Both the position numbers and the translations under genes were made by a program. Of a stretch of 34,715 nucleotides of DNA, positions 1-8,617 are shown piece by piece. Under the pieces are notes generated by a model that had not been told where the DNA came from, ran no database searches, and worked only from the letters and a program-made list of their open reading frames with translations. This stretch comes from QHWK01 sp035315685 (GTDB lineage: Bacteria; Acidobacteriota; Vicinamibacteria; Vicinamibacterales; CAVVIG01): assembly GCA_035315685.1 (NCBI GenBank), contig DATFXR010000040.1:1-34715 (forward strand), given 5' to 3'. Position 1 is the first letter of the stretch. Each line of letters begins with the position of its first letter.

Positions 1-781
1 CGATCTCCCTGTGAGTCTCAGCCTTCGGATCGTCGATGATGTCGGAAAGATGGCCGATGCAGAGGTTCCGCGGATTCGCGCCGGCCGACTCCAGGATCTC
101 GAGCTGCTCGAGCGCGCATGTCTTGCAGCCTGCGTGCGACGTATGCGTGAACACGGGCAGCCCCGTGCGCACCTGCGTCTTGCCGACGACGCGAAAGACC
201 TTCCGCTCGTCGCCGGTCATCTCTGCGGAGCTGCCAATCTCGCCGAAGGCGCCCCACCGTTTCGCGGCCGCTTCCTGGACCAGGCCGTCGATCAGCTGAT
301 CCTCGGATTGGCTGGCGACCTCCGGCGGGTACATCCGCTGCAGGTAGTAACCGCCGCTGGCGACGACATGCACGCCCGAGCGCTCGGCAATCTTCCGCAA
401 GTCGTCGTAGTTGGTTCCCATATCCGCATGTCCACCGTCGACGATGCAGCGCAGGCCCTCTTTGCCGGCCGCGCGGAGCTCGTCCGCGACGATGTCGGGT
501 TTGGTCAGGTACGACGGCGGCGGCGGTGTCGCAGGCCGCGGCGCGTTTGGCGGCCGCATCCGCTCGAAAAACTCGGCGCCGAACGACAGGTGCTCGTGGA
601 ACAAGATGGCGCCGTCGCCCAGCGCGCTCGGTGACAGATCTTTGAGAATGGTCCGGATGATAGCGCCTCGGGGCACCGGTTGGGGCGCGGCCACGAACCC
701 CGTCCCAATGCCGGCGCCGAGCAGACGAAGTACGGTGCGGCGAGTGACTCCGGCTGAAACAGAGCGGGACGCTCGGTCCAC
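1..781 (-). CDS. Phosphotriesterase-family metallohydrolase, PHP type (3' end cut off by window)
   Basis: About 260 residues are visible and the frame is still open at the window edge. The GTG start at 781 follows a GGGAGG ribosome site by a few bases. The N-terminus (TRRTVLRLLGAGIGTG) looks like a twin-arginine export signal, so the enzyme is probably periplasmic. Family motifs appear in order: LFHEHL (about residue 60, the HxH metal site), FGEIGSS (about 178), VFTHTSHAG (about 208) and IGHLSD (about 243). In classical phosphotriesterases the bridging ligand is a carboxylated lysine; the E. coli homologue PHP uses a glutamate in a similar 'EIGTS' context. The GEIGSS motif therefore points to a PHP-like enzyme, not a paraoxonase. 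The final catalytic Asp lies outside the window. The substrate is unknown; family members act as esterases, lactonases or amidohydrolases. It is divergent from the receptor at 904. Confidence 0.85.
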   Translation of the reverse strand, partial: MDRASRSVSAGVTRRTVLRLLGAGIGTGFVAAPQPVPRGAIIRTILKDLSPSALGDGAILFHEHLSFGAEFFERMRPPNAPRPATPPPPSYLTKPDIVADELRAAGKEGLRCIVDGGHADMGTNYDDLRKIAERSGVHVVASGGYYLQRMYPPEVASQSEDQLIDGLVQEAAAKRWGAFGEIGSSAEMTGDERKVFRVVGKTQVRTGLPVFTHTSHAGCKTCALEQLEILESAGANPRNLCIGHLSDIIDDPKAETHREI

Positions 782-807
782 GGGACCTCCCTGACGCGAT
801 CGCGCGG

Positions 808-816
808 ATTGTAGCA
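808..816 (-). promoter_or_regulatory. Extended -10 promoter element for the phosphotriesterase-family gene
   Basis: Read on the minus strand the sequence is TGCTACAAT, an extended -10 (TGn plus TACAAT, five of six consensus bases), about 27 bases before the GTG start at 781. I see no good -35 hexamer, which fits an extended -10 promoter. It faces away from the -10 of the divergent receptor gene. Confidence 0.4.
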
Positions 817-852
817 CCCTCTTTTTCGGGGACCAGGCGTCTTGATCCCCCC

Positions 853-858
853 TATAAT
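853..858 (+). promoter_or_regulatory. -10 box (TATAAT) upstream of the first receptor
   Basis: A perfect TATAAT lies 45 bases before the ATG at 904. The bases 17-18 nt upstream (around 829-835) do not resemble TTGACA, so an activator may be needed. The ribosome site AGGAGG at 893-898 lies downstream of it. Confidence 0.4.
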
Positions 859-903
859 CGGCTTCCTCACCGCGCGTCGGGCTCCTTGCTGCAGGAGGTC
901 TGA

Positions 904-3900
904 ATGAAGCCGCGGTCTATAGTCGGTCTCGCAGCTCTCGCAGCAGTACTGCTGCCGGCACTCGCCGCGGCGCAAGCGGCCGGCAGCATCGCCGGTGTCG
1001 TGAAGGACACCTCAGGCGCAGTGATGCCCGGGGTCACCGTCGAGGCGTCGAGCCCCGCGCTCATCGAGCGCGTCCGCTCAGTGGTCACCGACTCGGAAGG
1101 CCAATACAAGATCATCGACCTGCGTCCGGGCACGTACACCGTGACGTTCTCGTTGGCCGGATTCAGCACGGTCAAGCGGGAAGGCATCGAGCTCTCGGCG
1201 GGCTTCACGGCCGCAGTCAACGGCGAGCTGCAGGTCGGTACGCTCGAGGAGACGATCACGGTCGCGGGCCGGTCGCCGATCGTCGATACGCAGAACGTGA
1301 CGCAGCAGAAGGTCATCCAGATGCAGGTGATCCAGGCGCTGCCCAATACCGGCACGAACTTCGCGGCCCTCACGCCGGGCGCGACGCGCAACACCGACGT
1401 CGGCGGCAGCAGCGGCGCCGACACCGGCGCGACGTTCGCGATCCACGGCGGCCGGGGGCAGGACACGCGGCGTTTGATCGACGGGATGCGCTGGAACTCG
1501 ATGGAGGTCGGGAACTCCGGCACCGGCTTTTATTTCGACCCGACCGGCGCGGAAGAAGTGTCGATTCAGCTTGGCGGCAACTCCGCCGAGTTCGAGTTGG
1601 GCGGCGTCCAGGTGAATCTCGTCCCGAAAACCGGCGGCAACACCTATCACGGGTACCTGTTCGGCACGTTTACGAACGACAGGTTCAACTCCACCGCGGT
1701 ACCAGATGACCTGAAGGCGCGCGGCCTGCCGACCATTGGAGCGGTCGATCACGTATACGACGTCAGCGGATCGATCGGCGGCCCGATTCGGCAGGACAGA
1801 CTGTGGTTCTTCTCCGCCCACCGCTGGTGGGGCAACTCGCAGTTCGTGCCGGGGCTGTTCTACAACAAGAACACGGCGGCGTGGACCTATGAGCCGGACC
1901 TGAGCCGGCCGGCGGTCAACGACAGCACGAACCGCCACAACAACGCTCGATTCACCTGGCAGATCGCAGAGAAGCATCGGCTCAACCTGTCGTGGGACCA
2001 GGAGTCGAACTGCGTCTGCCATTCGGGTTTGACCGGCGGCTTCTCACCCGAGGGCGTGCATCGATGGAACTTCGGTCCACCAAACTATCTGCTGCAGGCC
2101 ACCTGGGCGTACCCGATCACCAGCAGGTTGATGTTCGAGGCCGGCAATACCTCGCTCATCTTCGACTACCCGACGGTTCCGACCGAGAATCTGCCGCTTG
2201 GCACGAGCCAGATCTCGGTACTCGAGTTGACCGGTTACACGGTCAACGGCGTTCAAGTGCCGGGCAATTTCCGGTATCGCTCGTCGGCCGGCGGCTGGCG
2301 CTACGGCCATAAGATCTCGAAGCAGTCGAACCAGAAGGTCGCCGTGTCGTACGTCACTGGATCGCACGCCATGAAGGTGGGCCTGCAGGTGATGGAAGGG
2401 TGGCGTCATTTCTACCAGGAGCCGAACGGGAGCGTGGACTATACGTTCTCGACCGGCGTGCCGTTCTCGATCACGCAGTGGGCAACGCCGCTGCTCGACG
2501 AGGAGCGGTTGAAGGCGAGCCTGGGACTGTACGCGCAGGATCAATGGACGATCAGGCGGCTGACCCTGAACCTCGGGTTGCGCTTCGACTACCTCAATGC
2601 GGGCGTCCCCGAGACCGACCTGCCGGCCGGCGTCTTCGTGCCGGCGCGCCGCTTCGACGCCATCTCGTGTCTCCCCTGCTGGTCGGACATCAATCCGCGG
2701 CTGGGCGCGGCCTACGATCTGTTCGGCAACGGCAAGACGGCGTTGAAGGTCAATGTCGGGCGGTACGTCGGAGGCGAGGCCGTGGACATTGCGAGCGCGA
2801 ACCACCCGGTGAACTCGTCGGTGGCCTCGGCGACCCGGACGTGGAGCGACGCGAACCGCAATTACCAGCCGGACTGCGACCTGACCAATCCGCTCGCCAA
2901 CGGCGAGTGCGGCGGGCTCGACAACCTGAATTTCGGGCAGAACAATCCGAACGCCTACCGCTACGATCCGGATCTGCTCAGCGGGTGGCGGAAGCGGAAC
3001 TTCACCTGGCAGGCGCAGGCGATTCTGCAGCACGAGCTCCTGCCGAACGTCGGCGTCACGTTCGGTTATTTCCGGACCTGGTACGGCAACTTCCGTGTGA
3101 CCGCGAACCGGGCGCTGACGCCCGCCGACTTCGACAGCTACTGCATCACCGCGCCGACCGACTCACGCTTTGCCGTCAACAGCGGCGGTCGAATCTGCGG
3201 TCTGTTCGACGTCACGCCGGCGAAGTTCGGCCAGAGCCAGCAGGTCGTCGAGCTGGCGTCGAACTACGGCGACTACACCGAGGTGTACAACGGCTTCGAC
3301 CTTATCGCCAACGCGCGGTTGAAGAGGCTGTACCTCACGGGCGGAATGAACACCGGCCGTACCGACGTCGACTACTGCGGCGTCGTCGTCGGCAATCCGG
3401 AGGTGGTTCCGGTCGTCGCGACGACGGCGACGGCCGGCGTGGCGTCGTTCACGCAGCCGCGAAACTCGACGTTCTGCGAGCTCGTGACGCCGTTCAACGC
3501 GCAGACGCAGGTCAAGCTGGCGGCCGTGTACACGTTTCCGTACGACATTCAGGCGAGCGCGTCGTACCAGTACTTCCCGGGGGTCACGCAGTCGGCCAAC
3601 ATCGTGGCGACCAACTCGATGATCGCCTCGTCGCTCGGGCGCAACCTGTCGTCGGGGCCGACGGGGACAGTGGTCGTCGACGTGCTGCCGCAGCAGCAGC
3701 AGTGGGAGGATCCGTCCAACCAGACGGACATCCGGTTCATCAAGGCCGTCCGGCTCGGCGGCGCCCGACGGCTGCAAGCGATCTGCGACATCTTCAACGC
3801 GTTCAACGCCCGGCCGGTGCTCGGCGTGAACACGCGCTACAGCGGCACGACGGGCGGCGCCTGGCTGCGCCCGACGAGCACGTTGGTCGGCCGACTGTTG

Positions 3901-3927
3901 AAGTTTGGCGTCCAATTCACCTTCTGA
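904..3927 (+). CDS. Oar-like TonB-dependent receptor (carboxypeptidase-regulatory domain), receptor 1
   Basis: A 1007-residue outer-membrane receptor starting at an ATG five bases after AGGAGG. A signal peptide of about 23 residues (LAALAAVLLPALAAAQA) is followed by a carboxypeptidase-regulatory-like beta-sandwich (about 24-105, GVVKDTSGAVMPGVTV through YTVTFSLAGF). Next come a TonB-box-like stretch (EETITVAGRSPIVD), a plug domain (about 120-240) and a long beta-barrel ending in the usual C-terminal Phe (KFGVQFTF). The barrel part carries unusual cysteine pairs: CVC near 368, CLPC near 588, and a DANRNYQPDCDL loop near 648 that resembles a calcium-binding loop. Related receptors import large or scarce ligands using TonB energy; the ligand here is unknown. 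It is followed after 18 bases by a paralogue and is probably cotranscribed with it. Confidence 0.9.
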   Translation: MKPRSIVGLAALAAVLLPALAAAQAAGSIAGVVKDTSGAVMPGVTVEASSPALIERVRSVVTDSEGQYKIIDLRPGTYTVTFSLAGFSTVKREGIELSAGFTAAVNGELQVGTLEETITVAGRSPIVDTQNVTQQKVIQMQVIQALPNTGTNFAALTPGATRNTDVGGSSGADTGATFAIHGGRGQDTRRLIDGMRWNSMEVGNSGTGFYFDPTGAEEVSIQLGGNSAEFELGGVQVNLVPKTGGNTYHGYLFGTFTNDRFNSTAVPDDLKARGLPTIGAVDHVYDVSGSIGGPIRQDRLWFFSAHRWWGNSQFVPGLFYNKNTAAWTYEPDLSRPAVNDSTNRHNNARFTWQIAEKHRLNLSWDQESNCVCHSGLTGGFSPEGVHRWNFGPPNYLLQATWAYPITSRLMFEAGNTSLIFDYPTVPTENLPLGTSQISVLELTGYTVNGVQVPGNFRYRSSAGGWRYGHKISKQSNQKVAVSYVTGSHAMKVGLQVMEGWRHFYQEPNGSVDYTFSTGVPFSITQWATPLLDEERLKASLGLYAQDQWTIRRLTLNLGLRFDYLNAGVPETDLPAGVFVPARRFDAISCLPCWSDINPRLGAAYDLFGNGKTALKVNVGRYVGGEAVDIASANHPVNSSVASATRTWSDANRNYQPDCDLTNPLANGECGGLDNLNFGQNNPNAYRYDPDLLSGWRKRNFTWQAQAILQHELLPNVGVTFGYFRTWYGNFRVTANRALTPADFDSYCITAPTDSRFAVNSGGRICGLFDVTPAKFGQSQQVVELASNYGDYTEVYNGFDLIANARLKRLYLTGGMNTGRTDVDYCGVVVGNPEVVPVVATTATAGVASFTQPRNSTFCELVTPFNAQTQVKLAAVYTFPYDIQASASYQYFPGVTQSANIVATNSMIASSLGRNLSSGPTGTVVVDVLPQQQQWEDPSNQTDIRFIKAVRLGGARRLQAICDIFNAFNARPVLGVNTRYSGTTGGAWLRPTSTLVGRLLKFGVQFTF

Positions 3928-3945
3928 TGGCCTAGAGGAGCAGCG

Positions 3946-6945
3946 ATGAGAGCCTCTACATTGGCAGTCTCGGCCTGCCTGCTGGTGGCGGCTGTCCGTG
4001 CCGACGCACAGGGCACCAGCGGTATTGCCGGCGTCGTGCGAGACACCACCGGCGCCGTGCTGCCGGGCGTCACCATCGAAGCGTCGAGTCCCGCACTCAT
4101 CGAGAAAACCAGGACCGTCTTCAGCGACGAGCAAGGGCAATACAAGATCGTCGATCTGCCGGGCGGCACCTACACGGTCACGTTCGTGCTGGCCGGCTTC
4201 AACACAATCGAACGCGAAGGCATCGAGCTGACGGCGAACTTCACGGCAAACGTCGCCGTCGAGATGCGCGTCGGCGAAATCGAGGAGACGGTCGTCGTCA
4301 CCGGCGAATCGCCGGTCGTCGACGTTCAGACCACCGCTCAGCACAAAGTCGTGTCCGGCGAGCTGCTCTACTCGCTGCCCCTGACGAAGGAAATGGGCGG
4401 CTTCGCAAAGGTCACGGTGGGCGCGACGATCCGCGCGACCGCGCAGGACGTCGGCGGCAACATCGACCCCATGAACGGCTATACGGTGATTCACGGGGGA
4501 CACTATGGCGACAATCGCGCTCTTCTGGACGGCATGCAGTTCAACGGAGAGGGACAGGGACGCGGCTTCTATTTCAATCCGGCCGCGGCGTCGGAGGTGA
4601 GCGTTCAGTTGGGCGGTCAGACCGCGGAGTTCGAGAACGGCGGCGCGCAGGCGAACCTGGTGCCGAAAGACGGCGGGAACCGGTTCTCGGGGTTCTTCAG
4701 CGCGAACTACGCGAACCACGGGCTCGTGAGCGACAACCTGACGCCGGATCTCGAACAGCGAGGCCTGCACATGGTGAACACGACGGATCGCACCTACGAC
4801 GGCAACGTCGCGCTCGGCGGGCCGATCACGCGCGACAAGCTCTGGTTCTTCGCGTCGGTGCGCGGCTTCGGCTACAAGAACATCATGGCGGGCGACTACT
4901 GGAACCTCACGCAAAACACGCCGGTGTACACGCCGGACCTCTCACGCCCGGCGGTCCAGCAACAGGACAATCGCTCCGCCGGGGTTCGCCTCACCTATCA
5001 GCTGGCCGCCAAGGACAAACTGAATGTCTCTTACGACATCCAGCACACCGATCTGTGCCTCGGTTGCAGTCCGCTCATCGCGCCCGAAGCGACCTACACC
5101 ACGTCGTACGCGAATCCGAACTACCTGCTCCAGATCAAATGGACTCACCTGGCGAACAACAGGTTGATCTGGGAGCTCGCCGATTCGACGCTCATCTTCA
5201 ACTGGCCCAACCACAGGAAGCCGGAGGCCGCGAACGCGATATCGATCCTGAACAGCAACACCGGCTTCAGGTACAACGCTCCGCTCGCCTCGAGCCTGGG
5301 GCAACGCGTCGCGAGCGAATCGAATCAGCGCGGCTCGGTCAGCTACGTCACCGGCTCGCACGCGTTCAAGGTGGGATTCACGACGCAGGAGGCGTGGCAT
5401 CACGCGTGGTACGACGACAACGGTCCCGGCGCCGGCATCGGGCCGGGCATTGTCAGTTACACGTTCTTCAACGGAAGACCGTTGTCGCTGACCGAGTACG
5501 CGGAGCCGGTCATCTTCAGCGAGCGCTTGAAGGTGAACCTGGGGATCTACGCTCAGGATCAGTGGACGTTGAAGCGGCTGACGCTGAACGTCGGTCTGCG
5601 GTACGACTACTTCAACGCTTTCGTCCCGCCGCAAAGCCTCGGCGCCGGGCCGTTCGTGCCGGCGCGCAACTATGCCGAGGTCGGGTGCGTCCCCTGCTGG
5701 ACGGACATCAACCCGCGCGTCGCCGCGGCGTACGATGTGTTCGGCAACGGGACGACCGCCATCAAGGTGAACGTCGGTCGATTCGCGGCTGCCGACATCT
5801 ACACGATGGCGCGCGCCAACAACCCGGTCACGAGAGCGATCCTGAGCACGACGCGGCCGTGGACCGACAGCAACGGCAACTTCACGCCCGATTGCGATCT
5901 CGCGAACCCGGCGGCGCAGGATCTCAGCGGCGTCGGCGGCGACATCTGCGGCCGCATCGACAACAACAACTTCGGCTTGAACAATCCGAACGCGATCACG
6001 TACGACCCGAGCGTCCTCACCGGCTTCGGCGCGCGCTCGTACAACTGGCAGAAGTCGGTGCAGATTCAGCATCAGCTGCGTCCGAACGTGGCGCTGAACG
6101 CCGGCTACTTCCGCACGTCGTGGGGCGCGATTCAGAGGACGGAAAACACGGCGGTCGGTCCCAACGACTTCGACCCTTATTGCGTCACCGCGCCGCGCGA
6201 CGCGCGATTGCCGGGGGGCGGCGGCTACCAGATCTGCGGACTCTACGACATTATCCCGTCGAAATTCGGACAGTCGGCGCTGGTCGTGTCTCGCGACGAG
6301 CGGTTGACCGAGGTGTACAACGGGTTCGACGTGGCGCTCGACGTGCGCCTGCCGAAAGGCTTCAACATCAACGGCGGACTGAATGCCGGCCGAACCGAGA
6401 CGAACAACTGCGATGTCGTCCTGAACAATCCGCAGATCGCCTTCGCCGGTCCGACCAGTGCGGCGACGATCCCGCCAACGGTGACCGGTGTTCGCTCGAC
6501 CGCGTACTGCGACGTTGTCCCGCCGTGGTCGGCTGACACGCAGGTGAAGTTCTCAGGCACCGTGCCGTTGCCGTACCAGTTCCAGGCCGCGTTCACCTAT
6601 CAGAACCTGCCCGGTATCCCGTACTACGGAAGTTCCGTGTTTCGGAACGCCGACATCGCACCCTCGCTCGGTCGCACCTTGTCGGCGGGTGCGAACGCGG
6701 CCGTCACGGTCGATCTGGTTCCACCGCAGACGCAGTTCGAGGGCAGAATCCAGCAGTTCGATCTTCGGTTCGCGAGGACGTTCTGGGTCTCGAGAAAGCG
6801 GGTCGAGCCGGAGTTCGACATCTACAACGCCTTCAACTCGAGCCCAATCCTGTCGGTGAACAACGCCTACGGCGCCGCGTGGCGAACGCCGACGCAGATC
6901 CTGGCCGGGCGGTTGTTGAAGTTCGGCGTCAAGATGAGTTTCTGA
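3946..6945 (+). CDS. Oar-like TonB-dependent receptor, receptor 2 (tandem paralogue)
   Basis: A 999-residue protein; its ATG lies five bases after GAGGAG and 18 bases after the stop of receptor 1, so the two are probably in one operon. It has the same architecture: signal peptide (VSACLLVAAVRADAQ), carboxypeptidase-regulatory domain (GVVRDTTGAVLPGVTI), a TonB-box-like EETVVVTGESPVVD, plug and barrel ending in KFGVKMSF. The cysteine landmarks of receptor 1 recur at matching positions: CLGC near 370, CVPCW near 581, DSNGNFTPDCDL near 640, and a YCVTAP...ICGLYD pair further on. The conservation suggests a duplication that kept structural disulfides while surface loops diverged. The cyclase-family hydrolase follows after 31 bases, possibly processing the same ligand. 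Confidence 0.9.
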   Translation: MRASTLAVSACLLVAAVRADAQGTSGIAGVVRDTTGAVLPGVTIEASSPALIEKTRTVFSDEQGQYKIVDLPGGTYTVTFVLAGFNTIEREGIELTANFTANVAVEMRVGEIEETVVVTGESPVVDVQTTAQHKVVSGELLYSLPLTKEMGGFAKVTVGATIRATAQDVGGNIDPMNGYTVIHGGHYGDNRALLDGMQFNGEGQGRGFYFNPAAASEVSVQLGGQTAEFENGGAQANLVPKDGGNRFSGFFSANYANHGLVSDNLTPDLEQRGLHMVNTTDRTYDGNVALGGPITRDKLWFFASVRGFGYKNIMAGDYWNLTQNTPVYTPDLSRPAVQQQDNRSAGVRLTYQLAAKDKLNVSYDIQHTDLCLGCSPLIAPEATYTTSYANPNYLLQIKWTHLANNRLIWELADSTLIFNWPNHRKPEAANAISILNSNTGFRYNAPLASSLGQRVASESNQRGSVSYVTGSHAFKVGFTTQEAWHHAWYDDNGPGAGIGPGIVSYTFFNGRPLSLTEYAEPVIFSERLKVNLGIYAQDQWTLKRLTLNVGLRYDYFNAFVPPQSLGAGPFVPARNYAEVGCVPCWTDINPRVAAAYDVFGNGTTAIKVNVGRFAAADIYTMARANNPVTRAILSTTRPWTDSNGNFTPDCDLANPAAQDLSGVGGDICGRIDNNNFGLNNPNAITYDPSVLTGFGARSYNWQKSVQIQHQLRPNVALNAGYFRTSWGAIQRTENTAVGPNDFDPYCVTAPRDARLPGGGGYQICGLYDIIPSKFGQSALVVSRDERLTEVYNGFDVALDVRLPKGFNINGGLNAGRTETNNCDVVLNNPQIAFAGPTSAATIPPTVTGVRSTAYCDVVPPWSADTQVKFSGTVPLPYQFQAAFTYQNLPGIPYYGSSVFRNADIAPSLGRTLSAGANAAVTVDLVPPQTQFEGRIQQFDLRFARTFWVSRKRVEPEFDIYNAFNSSPILSVNNAYGAAWRTPTQILAGRLLKFGVKMSF

Positions 6946-6976
6946 ATCGGTGTGTTCAGGCCTCGCGGAGGGACAA

Positions 6977-7999
6977 ATGACGAACTCGAGGATCGCGCGC
7001 ATCGGAACGCTCGCGAGCGTACCGGTCATCGCGCTGTGGTGGTGGGGCACGGTCGCGCAAACCGCGCCCGGGAACCACAAGACGATCACTACCGAGGCTG
7101 AATTTCACCAGGCGATGAAGGACCTGTCGAACTGGGGCCGCTGGGGACAGGACGATGAGCTCGGCGCGGCGAATCTGATTACGCCCGCCAAGCGGCGCCG
7201 CGCAGCAGCGCTGGTCAGGGAGGGGATTACCGTCTCACTGGAGCATCCGATTTTCCAGGAAGAGGTCGTCGATGGCCGGGGTCACCTGCAGCGGACCTTC
7301 AACCTGCGGCCGACCGGGGCGTCCGACACATACGCGTTCTCTTCCACCTATCACGGATCGATCTTCAGTCACCTCGATTCGCTGAACTGCCACATGCTGG
7401 AGGACGGAAAAGGGTACAACGGCCGTTCGTGGGAAGACGCGCAGAAGGCCGGCGGCTGTCCGACCGGCGACATCCTCGCGCTGAAGGACGGCATCTTCAC
7501 GCGCGCCGTGCTCTTCGACGCGACGCTGCTGCCCAGCAAGGCGCCGAAGGGATGGCTCGAGCCGGCCACTGCGGTTCACTACGACGATCTCGAAGCGCTG
7601 GAGCGGATCGAAAAGGTCAAAGTCTCCGAAGGCGACATCATCCTGCTCCACACTGGACGCTGGAAGCGCCGCGCGGAACTCGGTCCATGGAAGACGTCGG
7701 AGGGCGTTGCGGGATACCACGCGGACGTGGCGTTCTTCCTCAAGGAGCGCGGCGTGTCGTTCATCGGCGCGGACGAGTGGAATGACGTGTCGCCGACGAC
7801 GCTGCCGCAGTCGGTCGGCCTGCCGATCCACAAGCTAGCGCTCGTGGCGCTCGGCGTCGATATCTTCGACAATCTCGACCTGGAGCGTGTGTCAGAGACG
7901 GCGAAGCGGCTTGGCCGCTACGAGTTCCTGTTCACGGCCGCGCCGCTCCAGGTCGAGCGGGGTACCGGGTCGCCGCTCAATCCGATCGCGGTGTTTTGA
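6977..7999 (+). CDS. Cyclase-family hydrolase (kynurenine formamidase / isatin hydrolase-like fold)
   Basis: A 340-residue protein. The ATG at 6977 is preferred over the in-frame GTG at 6950 because GGAGGG lies four bases upstream of it. An N-terminal hydrophobic stretch (IGTLASVPVIALWWWGTVAQ) suggests export or a membrane anchor. Family marks include LSNWGRWGQDDELGAANLI near residues 43-61. The HGSIFSHLDSLNCH stretch near 124-138 is a variant of the HxGTHxDxPxH metal motif, with Ser for Thr and Leu-Asn replacing Pro. Further on are GDIILLHTGRW (near 218) and a C-terminal IGADEWNDV. Enzymes of this family are metal-dependent amide or ester hydrolases; the substrate cannot be read from the sequence. 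It is placed 31 bases after receptor 2, so it is probably the third gene of that operon. Confidence 0.8.
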   Translation: MTNSRIARIGTLASVPVIALWWWGTVAQTAPGNHKTITTEAEFHQAMKDLSNWGRWGQDDELGAANLITPAKRRRAAALVREGITVSLEHPIFQEEVVDGRGHLQRTFNLRPTGASDTYAFSSTYHGSIFSHLDSLNCHMLEDGKGYNGRSWEDAQKAGGCPTGDILALKDGIFTRAVLFDATLLPSKAPKGWLEPATAVHYDDLEALERIEKVKVSEGDIILLHTGRWKRRAELGPWKTSEGVAGYHADVAFFLKERGVSFIGADEWNDVSPTTLPQSVGLPIHKLALVALGVDIFDNLDLERVSETAKRLGRYEFLFTAAPLQVERGTGSPLNPIAVF

Positions 8000-8227
8000 T
8001 TGGGGCTGTCCTGAAGCTGAGGCTGGAGCGGACGCCCGCCCTGTGTGAAAACTCGGTCGAGGCCAGATCGCCGACAATCGGCGCATTCGACGCAATCGAA
8101 GTCGCCTTGTGGCCCGGCACGCGACCCAAACCCGTGGCGCACGATCTCGCATCGGCGGTCTTGCCTTGGGCGAGCCTATCGGGCACGCTGGCGCCATGGA
8201 CTCGCTGCCGCCTTCGCTGGCGTTTGT

Positions 8228-8560
8228 CATTGGGACGGGCTCGCAGCGGCCGATTTCTTCACGTCGAGGTCTTGACGGTGCGAGGTTTGGTCCGCTATGT
8301 CGTCTTCTTCGTGATGAAGATCAAGACCCGCACCGTGGAAATCGCCGGAATGACGTCTCAGACGGATGAGACCTGGATGACGCAGATCGCACGGAAACTC
8401 ACAGCCGCCAGTGACGGCTTCCTCCGAGGCGTGAAGCACATCATCCTCGATCGCGATCCGCTGTACACAACGGCTTTTCGGCGCTTGCGGCGGGAGAGCG
8501 CGTCACGCCGCTGGTTTTGCCCGCGTGGAGTCCCAATTTGAATGCGTTCGCCGAACGGTT
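8228..8560 (+). pseudogene. Integrase-core (DDE) transposase remnant, at least two frameshifts
   Basis: Pieces of one rve-type transposase can be read in successive frames: HWDGLAAADFFT (8228-8263), then VEVLTVRGLVRYVVFFVMKI through HIILDRDPLYTTAFR, then VTPLVLPAWSPNLNAFAERF (to 8560). The frame changes at about 8262 and at about 8485-8493. The middle segment holds the catalytic-type DRDP motif, and the last segment matches the usual 'PPRSPNLNAYAERF' block. The N-terminal DNA-binding part and the C-terminus are missing, so the gene is inactive. The stretch from 8000 to 8227 has no gene I can support and may be the rest of the element. The remnant ends just before the cytochrome gene at 8618. 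Confidence 0.75.
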
Positions 8561-8617
8561 TCGCGCCGCGAATCGAACCGGCACGCGAACCAAGCGTCCG
8601 CCAAGAAAGGACCCGTT

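Noticed and set aside
3163..4914. Long minus-strand open frame (583 codons) across the two tandem receptors
   Set aside because: It is antisense to two clear receptor genes, Arg/Asp/Val-rich with no family motifs, and spans their junction; a GC-rich frame shadow.
7892..8230. Minus-strand frames between the cyclase gene and the transposase remnant
   Set aside because: Protein-like only in places (C-x-x-C stretches) and not consistent over one frame; they overlap the end of a real gene, so I could not support a coding call.
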